This document shows, piece by piece, positions 51,594 to 60,795 of a stretch of 64,000 bases of DNA. The stretch spans positions 62,001 to 126,000 of the forward strand of contig JAZQKZ010000048.1 in assembly GCA_045542415.1 (NCBI GenBank). Direction: 5' to 3'. Every line of letters begins with the position of its first letter. Position 1 is the first letter of the stretch. Origin of the DNA: UMGS1958 sp045542415. Lineage in GTDB: Bacteria > Bacillota > Clostridia > UBA1381. The position numbers were made by a program, and so were the translations under genes. Under the pieces are notes generated by a model. That model did no database searches. It saw only the letters and a program-made list of their open reading frames with translations, and was not told where the DNA came from.

Positions 51594-52690
51594 TGAAAAG
51601 CTATACAAATGAACCGCTTGTAATCTCAATGAATGTTCCCAATGGAAATTATGAAGTAACCGTATCAGTCAGAGCAGATGAGGACACTGTATTTTCAATA
51701 CTCTCTCAGGCTCGCCGTTTTATCAGAAATGATATCGAAATCAAGGCCGGCGAAAGCATTGATATCACATTTAATGCAAATGTGTGCGATTTCCATAAGG
51801 ACGGTGCTGACTATACCGAGGTAAAAACAATTGATACATATATTCTCTGTGACGGAGCCATTACTGCAACTGCGGCCGTAAGCCCTGTTGATGTTCCGAC
51901 AATCTATATTGCAGGCGATTCAACTGTAACAGATCAGCCGGCAGAGTACCCGTATGTACCGTCAGAGACCTTCTGTGGTTGGGGTCAGGCACTGCAGGGA
52001 CTTTTAAAGCCCGGAATTGCCGTATCAAACCACGCACAGTCAGGCTCATGTACGCTTGCATTTATCGGTACAAACTGGACTGCATTCAAGGATAAAATCA
52101 AGCCCGGTGACGTTCTTGTGTGCGAGTTCGGACACAATGACCAGAAGATAAAGGAGCTTGATGCATTTGGCGGCTACGCCGAAAAGCTTCGTTATTTCGT
52201 GAACTACGCAAAGGAAAAGGGTGCATACCCGATTTTAAATTCACCGATAAACCGTATTATCTTCGAGCCGGACGGTACACTCAAAAACCTGCTCGGTGAA
52301 TACCGTAACGCAGTAAAGAGCGTTGCAGAGGAGCTGGACGTTCCGTTTATCGATATGTGGTCAAGGACTACAGATTATTTCGTAACAGCCGGACCTGTAA
52401 AGTCATGGAATTTCTTCCGCTGCAAAGGCGAACAGCGTGACTACACGCATACCAACGACATAGGCGGACTTATGATTGCAAAGATGTTTGCACAGGAAAT
52501 CAAGAAGAACAACGTTGCACCGATTGCGGAGTTTGTTGATGAAGCAAGAATTGAAATCGAGCAGGTATATGCAGATGATGGTGACAGCTTCGATAATTCG
52601 GAAATGCTTGAGCATGTAAAGAATATCGGACTTGTGAACACACCCAATCTCAGTGATATTGACGCTGATATTACGGGATTGCAGATTTGA
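51593..52690 (+). CDS. Intracellular SGNH esterase (CE12-like)
   Basis: A 365-residue SGNH hydrolase resembling rhamnogalacturonan acetylesterases. Block I is TIYIAGDSTVTDQ (nucleophile Ser), block II Gly in NHAQSGSC, block III GHNDQK, block V DYTHTNDIGG (Asp-x-x-His). The first ~95 residues form a beta domain common in CE12 proteins. There is no signal peptide, so it should deacetylate imported oligosaccharides in the cytoplasm. Its ATG overlaps the fbp stop. A secreted homologous domain ends the large gene at 54355-59283. Confidence 0.88.
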   Translation: MKSYTNEPLVISMNVPNGNYEVTVSVRADEDTVFSILSQARRFIRNDIEIKAGESIDITFNANVCDFHKDGADYTEVKTIDTYILCDGAITATAAVSPVDVPTIYIAGDSTVTDQPAEYPYVPSETFCGWGQALQGLLKPGIAVSNHAQSGSCTLAFIGTNWTAFKDKIKPGDVLVCEFGHNDQKIKELDAFGGYAEKLRYFVNYAKEKGAYPILNSPINRIIFEPDGTLKNLLGEYRNAVKSVAEELDVPFIDMWSRTTDYFVTAGPVKSWNFFRCKGEQRDYTHTNDIGGLMIAKMFAQEIKKNNVAPIAEFVDEARIEIEQVYADDGDSFDNSEMLEHVKNIGLVNTPNLSDIDADITGLQI

Positions 52691-52703
52691 GGAGGTAAAA
52701 CAC

Positions 52704-53267
52704 ATGAATGTATATGATGCAATAGAATCAAGACGTACCATCCGCCGCTTTACACAGGAGCCGCTAAATTACAACGATCTTTTAAGGCTTGTGGATTGTG
52801 CGAGAATGGCACCGTTCGGTGCAAATTTACAGCCGTTAAAGTATGTGATAATTACCGAAGCGGCACTTTTAAAGGAATTATATCCGCTTACAAAATGGGC
52901 AGGCTATCTTGATTGGGAGCCGGCTGAGGACGAGCGTCCCACTGCTTACATCGCAGTTGTAAACGATACCGACATCAAGCCGACAGCAAATACCGAATGC
53001 GACAGCGGTGCGGCAATTATGAGCATGATTCTGGCTGCCGAGGAAATGGGCATAGGCACATGCTGGCTCGGTGCTTTGCAAAGGGATAAGATTAAGGAAT
53101 TATTAGAGTTGGAAGAAAAGTATGATATTACATATCTGCTCGCATTGGGTTATCCTGCACAGAGCGGCAAGGAAGTTGCAATGACTGACTCGGTAAAGTA
53201 TTACTTCACCGAAAACGGCAACGTACGAGTACCCAAACGCAGTCTTAAAGAGGTCATCATCAAATAA
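52704..53267 (+). CDS. Nitroreductase-family flavoprotein
   Basis: A 187-residue FMN-dependent oxidoreductase of the nitroreductase superfamily: ESRRTIRRFTQEPL at the N-terminus (phosphate-binding Arg residues) and MILAAEEMGIGTCWLGAL toward the C-terminus. The open frame reaches 52653, but ATG 52704 has GGAGG and gives the standard start. It lies 13 bases after the esterase gene, probably in the same operon. Substrate unknown. Confidence 0.9.
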   Translation: MNVYDAIESRRTIRRFTQEPLNYNDLLRLVDCARMAPFGANLQPLKYVIITEAALLKELYPLTKWAGYLDWEPAEDERPTAYIAVVNDTDIKPTANTECDSGAAIMSMILAAEEMGIGTCWLGALQRDKIKELLELEEKYDITYLLALGYPAQSGKEVAMTDSVKYYFTENGNVRVPKRSLKEVIIK

Positions 53268-53290
53268 ACACAAAGGTCAGGACGCTATAA

Positions 53291-54223
53291 ATGAACTTAT
53301 ATTTCGCACCGCTTGAGGGAATTACAACATATATCTACCGTAACACGCATGCCTCGATGTTTGACGGCTGTGACGCATACTTTGCTCCTTTTATCAATCC
53401 GAGTGAGCAGGAAAGAATCAGCAAAAAAGGTATGAAAGATATACTTCCTGAAAGAAATGCCGGAATTAATCTCAAGGCACAAATTCTTACAAATAATTCG
53501 GATTCGTTCCTGCGATTCATTGATAAAATCAAGCCGTTAGGCTATGATGAAATAAACATCAATATGGGATGCCCCGCCTCCACCGTAGTGCGTAAGGGCA
53601 GAGGCTCAGGCTTCTTGAAAACGCCTGATTTGATTGATAAATTTCTTTATGAGATTTTTTCTCAATGTGATATAAAAACAACTGTAAAGACACGAATCGG
53701 CTACAGCAGCGGCAGTGAAATGGAGGAGCTTATACGGATATTCAACAAATATCCCATCTCGCTCCTTACCGTTCACCCAAGAACCCGTGAGGATTTTTAC
53801 AAGGGAGAGCCTGACATGGCTGTATTTGAAAATGTGTATAACGTATCTGATAACAAGCTTTGCTATAACGGAAATATTTTCAGTGCCGATAACTTCATAA
53901 GTATAGCCTCCCGTTTCCCGGAGCTTGATTCCGTTATGCTTGGCAGAGGCGCAATTGCCAATCCTGCACTTTTCAGAGAAATTAAAGGCGGAACACCTCT
54001 TACAACAGCTGAATTGATTGAATTTACAAGTAGGCTCATTGATAATTATTATGAAGTGCTTCAGTCCGATATATTTACACTGCACAAGCTCAAGGAAATC
54101 TGGGTATATATGATGTGGAATTATCCCGATGAAAAGAAAATTGCCAAAGCAATAAAAAAATCGAATACGCTGACGGATTTCAAAGCGGCAATAGGCCGCC
54201 TACCGGAAATACAGCGGACATAA
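53291..54223 (+). CDS. tRNA-dihydrouridine synthase
   Basis: A 310-residue flavoenzyme that reduces uridine in tRNA. Family motifs are LYFAPLEGITTYIYR, INMGCPASTVVRKGRGSG (catalytic Cys in GCPA), VKTRIGY, LTVHPRTRE and MLGRGAIANPALF. It is closest to the DusB/DusC type but divergent. ATG 53291 has only a weak site (AGGTCAGGACG). It follows the nitroreductase after 23 bases and a terminator lies at 54269. Confidence 0.92.
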   Translation: MNLYFAPLEGITTYIYRNTHASMFDGCDAYFAPFINPSEQERISKKGMKDILPERNAGINLKAQILTNNSDSFLRFIDKIKPLGYDEININMGCPASTVVRKGRGSGFLKTPDLIDKFLYEIFSQCDIKTTVKTRIGYSSGSEMEELIRIFNKYPISLLTVHPRTREDFYKGEPDMAVFENVYNVSDNKLCYNGNIFSADNFISIASRFPELDSVMLGRGAIANPALFREIKGGTPLTTAELIEFTSRLIDNYYEVLQSDIFTLHKLKEIWVYMMWNYPDEKKIAKAIKKSNTLTDFKAAIGRLPEIQRT

Positions 54224-54268
54224 GGATACGGATGCTAATTGATGTGACTCAAAAAAGTCAGACTTTTT

Positions 54269-54305
54269 ATAGCGTAGTAGTTTTAATGACTGCTACGCTA
54301 TTTTT
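54269..54305 (+). terminator. Terminator of the fbp-dus operon
   Basis: ATAGCGTAG (54269-54277) pairs with CTACGCTAT (54293-54301), followed by T. Confidence 0.85.
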
Positions 54306-54311
54306 ATGCAA

Positions 54312-54344
54312 AAACAGGGTATCGGCATTGCCGATACCCTGTTT
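54312..54344 (-). terminator. Terminator of the large esterase gene
   Basis: Minus-strand AAACAGGGTATCGGC-aat-GCCGATACCCTGTTT, a perfect 15-bp stem, followed by T. Confidence 0.9.
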
Positions 54345-54354
54345 GAATCTTCAA

Positions 54355-57300
54355 TTATTCAGCTGCCTTAGCCTGCATAACAAGCATTGTTCCCTCTGTG
54401 TCAACGAGGTCGTATGATGCTGTTGTGTCAACCATATGAGCTGTTGTGTCGATTGATAACATTGCTGATGCAACGATTTCAGCATTCTTCATTGCACCGT
54501 GATATGTTGAGTGGAGTGAGTCTGAAATACAGAAGTTAGCTGCTGTATATGTCTTTGACTCTTCCTCTGTTGCCTTTGTTGTGCTGTAGTATGCGAAGCT
54601 TGCACCTGAAAGGTCGATACATGTTGCACCTAACTCAGCTGCCTTATCGATTACATGACCTGTACCCTGTACGCTTGACTTCCAGCCTGTACCGTGTACT
54701 GATGCATTCGGTGTAACAAAGATTACCTCTACACCAATAGCCTTAGCCTCGTTATATACAAGCTCCATGTATGTCTTCATGTTCTCATATCTTGCTGAGT
54801 CTGAGCCTAATGAGCTCGGATAGTTTCTATCGTTGTAGCCACACTCGAATAATAATACGTCGCCTGCCTTAGCATTTGCAAGAACGCCCTTGAACGGTGT
54901 CCAGTATAAACCTTGTGCGTAGTTGCCACTCTCTGCGAGGTTTGTTACGTTGATTTCATCTGTGATGAACTTATCAAGTACCTGACCCCAACCTGTCTGA
55001 GCCTGACCTGCTGTCGGAGTACCGTCACCGTCAGCATCCTCGAATGTACCGTAGTATGTTGATACGAGTGAGTCACCTAAGATATATAAGTGCTGCTTTC
55101 TGTCAACAATTGACGGAGCCTTCTTAGCTGATACTGCTGCCATTGAATTTGTATTGTCCTTCATTACAACGTTTGCGCTTCCGCCGCTTACTACGATATC
55201 AGCCACGCTGTATGTTGAGCCGCTTGTAGCTCTGCCTGAGCCGTACTGGTCAACGTTGTTACCAACCATCTTACCGTTGACATAGATGTCGCCTCTTGTA
55301 CCCTCAGCCTTTGTGAATGTGAAGTCATATAAGCCGTCCGGTAACGGAATAACTAACGGATTGCTGTCGCCGATACTTCCTACATTATCATATGAGTAAA
55401 CCGGTGATACCTCAACTGCTGTTGCACCTGTTGTATCAACTGTAATCTTACCGTCTGTAGCCTTTACAACATTCTGCGAAACAGCCTTGCCGTTTGCAGC
55501 TGTTGTTACATAATACTCTGTATCTGCTGTGTAGTTTGCAAGACTTGCAACGTCAACTACTACACTGTTCTCTGTTACGTTATTGTTTATATAGTAGAAG
55601 TTTGCTACTACTACTTCCTTAGTAAGTGTTAATTCCTTACCCGGGTTACCAACTGTTACTGATACAACTACTGTACCTGTACCTGTTGTTGTCATCTCGC
55701 CTGTTACAGCGTCGATTGATGCGATATCAGCACCTGTTGTGATTGCATATGACGGTGTCATATCAACTGCATCGCCGTACTCGTCAGTGATGTTAGCTAC
55801 TGAATATGTGCCTGACTCACCTGCACTGATTGCAGCCGGTCCGTTGATTTCGAATGATGCTATATTTGCATAATCTCTGATTTCAACAGTCTTTGTTGCA
55901 ACCTTTGTTGAATCTGTATCACTTGCGAACTTAATCTCAGCTGCTACTGCTGTTGTACCATCAACAACGTGTAATACACCATCCTGAGTGATATATACTA
56001 AGTCCTCTGTCGGTGCTGTTGTAGCATTCGGGTCCGGAGTTTCGTCAACCGGCGGTGTTGTCGGCTCTGTTGTCGGAACCGGTGTAACCTCTGCTGAAAT
56101 TGCAGCCACCGCAAGCGGCTCCTGATCTGATAATGAGTTCCAAAGCATTACCTTTGTACCTGCAGCAGCAGAAACATCTATAGCTTCCCCGGCTACTACA
56201 CTTCCCATATCTCCTGCATCTACTGATACAAGTCTTCCGTCATTGTCGTATATTGCTCTTATTAAAACCGCATTATCAGCTGACTTTGTGGGAACTAAGT
56301 TAGCCTTTTCTGTATCCATCGGAGCTGACTCCTCAAGTACAGCAGCCTGCTCACCATAAATCGGTGTTACTGACCATGTAAATGTCTCGCCTTCATCCAT
56401 AGCGAAGATTGAAGCCTCGTACTGCTTTGTAGCTGTACCGCCTGCAACCTTTGTAATAAAATCATCACCGTTGATTTCAACCGGAACGATATCTGAATCT
56501 GTAATCTTAACGTTCATGATACCGTGCATTCTGTCTGACGGAGCGCCCTTACCCTCGAATAAGTCGAGCTGAGCGATGTCGCCGATATCTGTACCAACCT
56601 CAAATGTATATGTCTCGCCATTGTTGATCTGGATAGTTGCCTTTGTGAGACCTGCCATATCAGTTGTGAATACGATCATTTCTTCATTTGCAACTGACTG
56701 ACCGTTGTAAATCCAGCTCATATCGCTTGCTGAAATACCTGAGTTACCGTTGTATGTCGGGTTAAGGAATGCTGTACCGTTTGCAAAACCAAATGTTACG
56801 AGTGTTGCACCGGCACTGTTCTTGATGTTTAATCTTCTTTCCTGAACTGAAATATCCTTGCTGTTTCCGCTCTTATCATAGTTGTATGATGTGTATGTGA
56901 GCTTCTTTGATGAACCCTTTTCAAGAGCGACCGGCTCCGGGAATACCATTGAATATGTAGCTGTTGATGAAGCACTTGATGCCGGCCATACGATCATTGT
57001 CATGCCTGCGATGTCTTCCATTCTCGGATCGCCGATTGAAGCAACCGGTGTACCCGGCTCATAGAAGTCATAGCCATAAACGATAATGTCCTTTGTAGCT
57101 GTTGCACCGTCAAGTGTTACTGTGATTGTAGCTGACTGCTCGTTTGCAACACCTGTTGCCGGTGTGATTGTCATACCCTCAACTGCAATCTTTGCGTCTG
57201 AAGCTGTAAGAACCGGTGTGCTCTCTGTTGTCATTGCAACACCGTACTGGTCCTTAATGTTTGCAACGCTGTATGTTGTTGCTGCACCGTCCTTAACTGC

Positions 57301-59283
57301 ATATGCACCAACGATATCAAATGTTGTTACTGCTGCAACATCGAATACATGGAGAACTACCTCTGCATATACATCCGGCTTTGAAACTGATGTTGCTCTG
57401 ATTGTGAGGTTTGTTCCATTGATATCTGCAAACTGAATTGCATCTGTAACTGTTACAATACCATTTTCGTCGATTGAAGCACCCTCCGGAGCATCAACGA
57501 TTGACCATGTAACCTTTTCATCGTCCATTTCCTGGTCGATTTCGTTATAAACTGTTACTGTATAAGGATTAACAGTCTTGTTCTCGCCTGTAGCCGGCTT
57601 ATAGATACCTGCCTCGTCGCCGCCTGCGATTACAATCTTATTAACAGCTGTCTCACCAACATACTCCATTGTAATCGGAGCCTCTGCTGTTGTCTCGTCA
57701 ACTGTTACTGTACCTGTATAATTTCTGTGAAGCGGAGCCTCAACTGCTACGTCAAATGTGCCGTTCGGCATATCCATAACAGCCTTACCCTCTGCATCTG
57801 TTGTAACTGAGAATGCACCGATTGTCACAACTGCATCTGCAACCGGAGCAGCATCCTGTGAGCTTGTTACAACGAATGTAACCGGTGTAACGTCAGCCTT
57901 TGTAATGATAACATCATCAATTGCCATCGGAGCAAGTGAGTTGACGTTCTGTGCTGCAAGCTGTGCAAGATTAGCGCCCGGAATTGCTGTTGCCGGAATG
58001 TCTGCTAAAATTGTGCCGCCGTTTGAAATTGTACCCATTAAAGTCTTGCCTAAGAAGTCAAGAGTTAAATCAATGCTGTACCAGTCATTGTTTGATGTAA
58101 TCCATGTACTTGCTGTTGTAACTGCACCGCCAACCTGATATCTTACCTGTGTCGGGATACCGCCTCTGTTTGTAGCACCTGACATTGTGAAGATAATGTT
58201 GCCGTCCTTGTCCTTTAACATGAACTGCGACTGTCTGTTACCGCCTGAGTTTGAAAGGTCAACCGTTGTCTTCCACTTGAAGCTTACCTTTGCAGCTGCA
58301 AGTGATGTCACTGTTTCATCAAAGTCCTTTGTATCTGTCTTTGTTGAACCGTTTGTATTACAAAGTGTAAGTGTACCATCTGATAAAGCTACACCTGATG
58401 TTGTTGTGAAGCCCCATGTGTCTGAAATTGAACCGAAGTCCTCAACTAAGATAGCACCTGTGAGCTTCTTGTAAACAAGTGTCATACCTGCACTACCGTC
58501 AGCAGCTGCTGTAACTGTTGTTGTTGAGAGGTCCGGCTGATATACATAGTAATCCTCGCCTACATAGAAGTTTGCTGTATCATCGCTCTCTGCTATGTAC
58601 TCTACATCTGCAAAGCCTTCCTTTGTAACTGTATCCTTGATTGCGTTACCCTCTGTATCAAGGTATTCAATATTATATGTAGTCTTTACGCTGTCTGTAA
58701 CTGTCAGGTTAAGCTTAACGTCTGTAAGCTTCTGCTGACGTCCTGTTGATGTATAGAAACCGAATGATAAGATACCGTCCTCATCCGCCATTACATAATC
58801 TGATACATCTGCTGTTAATACTGTGCCTGTTGACTGTCCGTATCCCATAGCTGCAAGCTTAACCGGATTCATTGTCTGCGCACTGTTCCATGTTACTGTT
58901 GCAGCGTCCCAGTCTGCCTCTGTTGATGCAATATTAACCTCTGAGTTTTTGCCGTCTGTTGTACATGTTGCAGTAAGAGTAACAGTTGCACCTATAATCT
59001 TACCCAACTGAGCTGAAGCGTCAAACTTTACAAGGCCTACGTCCATACTGTCGCCGCCTATTGCTGTCCAGCCCGGTGCACCCGGCTTACAGTAGTTTGC
59101 ATAAACCTCGCCTGATTCACTGTAATTTGTATCCGCATTGGCACTGTTAATATAAGTTGCCGCTGTCGGATCAAGTGTTTCAACTGTTTCAGCGGCACTT
59201 GCACTCATGCAAAGTCCTGAAAAAGCTGAAGCTGTCATCGCTATCGCTGTTAAAAGCGATAACATTCTCTTGTTGTTTTTCAT
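54355..59283 (-). CDS. Giant secreted CE12-like esterase
   Basis: A 1642-residue exported protein. Signal peptide 1-32 (AIAMTASAFSGLCMSASAA); an N-terminal DNRLRE/CBM96-like module (STEADWDAATVTWNSA); a MucBP-like repeat (YNIEYLDTEGN); several Ig-like Big_2 and carbohydrate-binding-like modules; a Thr/Pro linker (TEPTTPPVDETPDPNATTAP); and a C-terminal SGNH esterase (from about 1375) with LYILGDSLVSTYYG, NLAESGNYAQG, FECGYNDRN and Asp-x-x-His in SDSLHSTYHG. It probably deacetylates rhamnogalacturonan outside the cell. Start ATG 59283 behind AGAGGGAG is preferred to 59301. Promoter at 59353-59381. Confidence 0.88.
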   Translation of the reverse strand: MKNNKRMLSLLTAIAMTASAFSGLCMSASAAETVETLDPTAATYINSANADTNYSESGEVYANYCKPGAPGWTAIGGDSMDVGLVKFDASAQLGKIIGATVTLTATCTTDGKNSEVNIASTEADWDAATVTWNSAQTMNPVKLAAMGYGQSTGTVLTADVSDYVMADEDGILSFGFYTSTGRQQKLTDVKLNLTVTDSVKTTYNIEYLDTEGNAIKDTVTKEGFADVEYIAESDDTANFYVGEDYYVYQPDLSTTTVTAAADGSAGMTLVYKKLTGAILVEDFGSISDTWGFTTTSGVALSDGTLTLCNTNGSTKTDTKDFDETVTSLAAAKVSFKWKTTVDLSNSGGNRQSQFMLKDKDGNIIFTMSGATNRGGIPTQVRYQVGGAVTTASTWITSNNDWYSIDLTLDFLGKTLMGTISNGGTILADIPATAIPGANLAQLAAQNVNSLAPMAIDDVIITKADVTPVTFVVTSSQDAAPVADAVVTIGAFSVTTDAEGKAVMDMPNGTFDVAVEAPLHRNYTGTVTVDETTAEAPITMEYVGETAVNKIVIAGGDEAGIYKPATGENKTVNPYTVTVYNEIDQEMDDEKVTWSIVDAPEGASIDENGIVTVTDAIQFADINGTNLTIRATSVSKPDVYAEVVLHVFDVAAVTTFDIVGAYAVKDGAATTYSVANIKDQYGVAMTTESTPVLTASDAKIAVEGMTITPATGVANEQSATITVTLDGATATKDIIVYGYDFYEPGTPVASIGDPRMEDIAGMTMIVWPASSASSTATYSMVFPEPVALEKGSSKKLTYTSYNYDKSGNSKDISVQERRLNIKNSAGATLVTFGFANGTAFLNPTYNGNSGISASDMSWIYNGQSVANEEMIVFTTDMAGLTKATIQINNGETYTFEVGTDIGDIAQLDLFEGKGAPSDRMHGIMNVKITDSDIVPVEINGDDFITKVAGGTATKQYEASIFAMDEGETFTWSVTPIYGEQAAVLEESAPMDTEKANLVPTKSADNAVLIRAIYDNDGRLVSVDAGDMGSVVAGEAIDVSAAAGTKVMLWNSLSDQEPLAVAAISAEVTPVPTTEPTTPPVDETPDPNATTAPTEDLVYITQDGVLHVVDGTTAVAAEIKFASDTDSTKVATKTVEIRDYANIASFEINGPAAISAGESGTYSVANITDEYGDAVDMTPSYAITTGADIASIDAVTGEMTTTGTGTVVVSVTVGNPGKELTLTKEVVVANFYYINNNVTENSVVVDVASLANYTADTEYYVTTAANGKAVSQNVVKATDGKITVDTTGATAVEVSPVYSYDNVGSIGDSNPLVIPLPDGLYDFTFTKAEGTRGDIYVNGKMVGNNVDQYGSGRATSGSTYSVADIVVSGGSANVVMKDNTNSMAAVSAKKAPSIVDRKQHLYILGDSLVSTYYGTFEDADGDGTPTAGQAQTGWGQVLDKFITDEINVTNLAESGNYAQGLYWTPFKGVLANAKAGDVLLFECGYNDRNYPSSLGSDSARYENMKTYMELVYNEAKAIGVEVIFVTPNASVHGTGWKSSVQGTGHVIDKAAELGATCIDLSGASFAYYSTTKATEEESKTYTAANFCISDSLHSTYHGAMKNAEIVASAMLSIDTTAHMVDTTASYDLVDTEGTMLVMQAKAAE

Positions 59284-59352
59284 TAAATCTCCCTCTTTCA
59301 TGAAATTTTTTGGCTATATGTATAACACTTTACCATATAACATACTAATTAT

Positions 59353-59381
59353 ATTATATCTCATTTGTTGATAATTTACAA
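59353..59381 (-). promoter_or_regulatory. Promoter of the large esterase gene
   Basis: Minus-strand TTGTAA (59381-59376) and TATAAT (59358-59353), spacer 17, leader about 65 bases. Confidence 0.75.
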
Positions 59382-59384
59382 TTT

Positions 59385-59414
59385 AAAAAACAGTGGTGTG
59401 AACCACTGTTTTTT
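59385..59414. terminator. Terminator after the GH43 operon
   Basis: AAAAAACAGTGGT-gtga-ACCACTGTTTTTT, a stem with A and T tracts on both sides; on the minus strand it ends the arabinan-gene operon. It lies directly upstream of the esterase promoter. Confidence 0.85.
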
Positions 59415-59424
59415 GAACATTTTT

Positions 59425-59532
59425 TCATTTTTCATCATGCTTGGCAACGTTTTTGCGTTTTTTTACGGTATCAACAATTACCGTTACAACAAACAATACC
59501 GCCAGTACCGCCACCGTAATATTCTTATCCAT
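59425..59532 (-). CDS. 35-residue single-pass membrane peptide
   Basis: A very short gene: MDKNITVAVLAVLFVVTVIV is one membrane helix, followed by a basic tail (KKRKNVAKHDEK). ATG 59532 has GAGGTGA immediately upstream, overlapping the region just after the GH43 stop 13 bases earlier, and a terminator follows. The ribosome site, spacing, positive-inside tail and operon position support a real gene. Function unknown; possibly a transporter or enzyme partner. Confidence 0.65.
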   Translation of the reverse strand: MDKNITVAVLAVLFVVTVIVDTVKKRKNVAKHDEK

Positions 59533-59544
59533 AAATTCACCTCA

Positions 59545-60423
59545 TTATTTCAGACACGGAATTCCGTTTCTTTCCTCTATTTCAAAGAAGCACGGTCTTT
59601 CCATAGGAGTATTGTTCGGAGAATGAAGCGTTACATACTTCTTTCCGTCAAGTGCCGTAAAGGTCATACCGTGACCGCCGTTCTCCTCGAAAAGCATTTC
59701 ATCAAGATGCGTCCACTTGCCCGTAATTTTACCGTTGTCACTCTTTGCAAGACCTATCGCATATCCCTTTTTGCCGCCACTTGACCAGAGCATCAGCAGC
59801 TCGCCCTTTTCATTGCGATACATATTCGGACCGTCTGTTACATACACACAGCGTTCACGACCGAAATATGTATTTACACTGCCCGTTGTCCAGGGTGCCT
59901 GCGATGCAAAAAACAATACTTTCGGTTCTCCCACCGCTTCACTTAAATCCTCACTCAATCTTACGGCATACATTTCCCCATCAACAACCTCTGTCCATTC
60001 ACGGCAGAATATCATCCAGGGTTCACCGTCCTCAATATAGAGCGTTCCGTCAAGGCATTCCCAGTCATTGGGGGTTACGGGGTTCTTTGAATGAACACGG
60101 AATTTTCCGTCGGGGGTATCTGAAACCAGCACCTGTGTACCTCGGTGTGCGGTTGCATTCTTAAATGACGCAAACATATAGAACTTATCCTTATAATAAT
60201 ACACCTCCGGTGCCCAGAAATTTCTGTCGCCCCAGAAATCCGTATCGGGACGAAACGCTTCAAACGGTCCCTCCCAGTTTTCAAGGTCCTTACTTCTGTA
60301 GCTGTCAAACCCGGTACCGCTGTCACTCCAACAGTTCTTGTCGGTCGTTCCGTAGAGATAGTACATTCCATCATGAACAAGAATGTACGGGTCTCTTATC
60401 TGTATATCTTCTCTTTTTATCAT
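59545..60423 (-). CDS. GH43 glycosidase (arabinan-active type)
   Basis: A 292-residue five-bladed beta-propeller glycosidase. GH43 catalytic residues are visible: general base Asp in QIRDPYIL, pKa-modulating Asp in ECLDGTLY and probable acid Glu in FCREWTEVVDG. No signal peptide, so it acts on imported oligosaccharides, most likely arabino- or xylo-oligosaccharides. The frame extends to 60540 but ATG 60423 behind AGGAATAAA gives the natural N-terminus. Neighbouring GH51 suggests arabinan side chains of pectin. Confidence 0.88.
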   Translation of the reverse strand: MIKREDIQIRDPYILVHDGMYYLYGTTDKNCWSDSGTGFDSYRSKDLENWEGPFEAFRPDTDFWGDRNFWAPEVYYYKDKFYMFASFKNATAHRGTQVLVSDTPDGKFRVHSKNPVTPNDWECLDGTLYIEDGEPWMIFCREWTEVVDGEMYAVRLSEDLSEAVGEPKVLFFASQAPWTTGSVNTYFGRERCVYVTDGPNMYRNEKGELLMLWSSGGKKGYAIGLAKSDNGKITGKWTHLDEMLFEENGGHGMTFTALDGKKYVTLHSPNNTPMERPCFFEIEERNGIPCLK

Positions 60424-60549
60424 ATTTTTATTCCTATATATCAAACAACACGGAAAAGAAGCAAGCAGATTGCATTTATTATGAGCGACGGCGTATGCAG
60501 ATACTCCGGGCTCAGCATAAATGTGAGATGCGAAGCTCATTTTTTTGTG

Positions 60550-60795
60550 TTACCATTTTTTTTGGGGACATCTGCCCTTTTCCAGCCGACACCGTACCTG
60601 CACCACTGCTCCGCAGAGCATACAGGTAGAGCCGTATTGCAGCTTCTCACATTCCGCACAATACGCAATGCGGCGGTTATATTCCTCATCTGCGACAAGG
60701 GTTACGCCTTTCATATGCGTCACCTCGTCAAGCATTTTTGCTATATCCTTGTCGTCAAGTACGGTTTTTAAACCGCATCGCTTACATTTTGCCAT
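60550..60795 (-). CDS. Zinc-ribbon protein coupled to GH51
   Basis: An 81-residue protein with four Cys-x2-Cys-like knuckles (CKRCG near the N-terminus; YCAECEKL, TCMLCGAVVQVRC), likely one or two structural zinc sites. It resembles small DUF6171-type proteins. Its ATG overlaps the stop of the GH51 gene (TAATG), so translation is coupled. Nucleic-acid or protein binding is likely for such ribbons; the function is unknown. Confidence 0.75.
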   Translation of the reverse strand: MAKCKRCGLKTVLDDKDIAKMLDEVTHMKGVTLVADEEYNRRIAYCAECEKLQYGSTCMLCGAVVQVRCRLEKGRCPQKKW

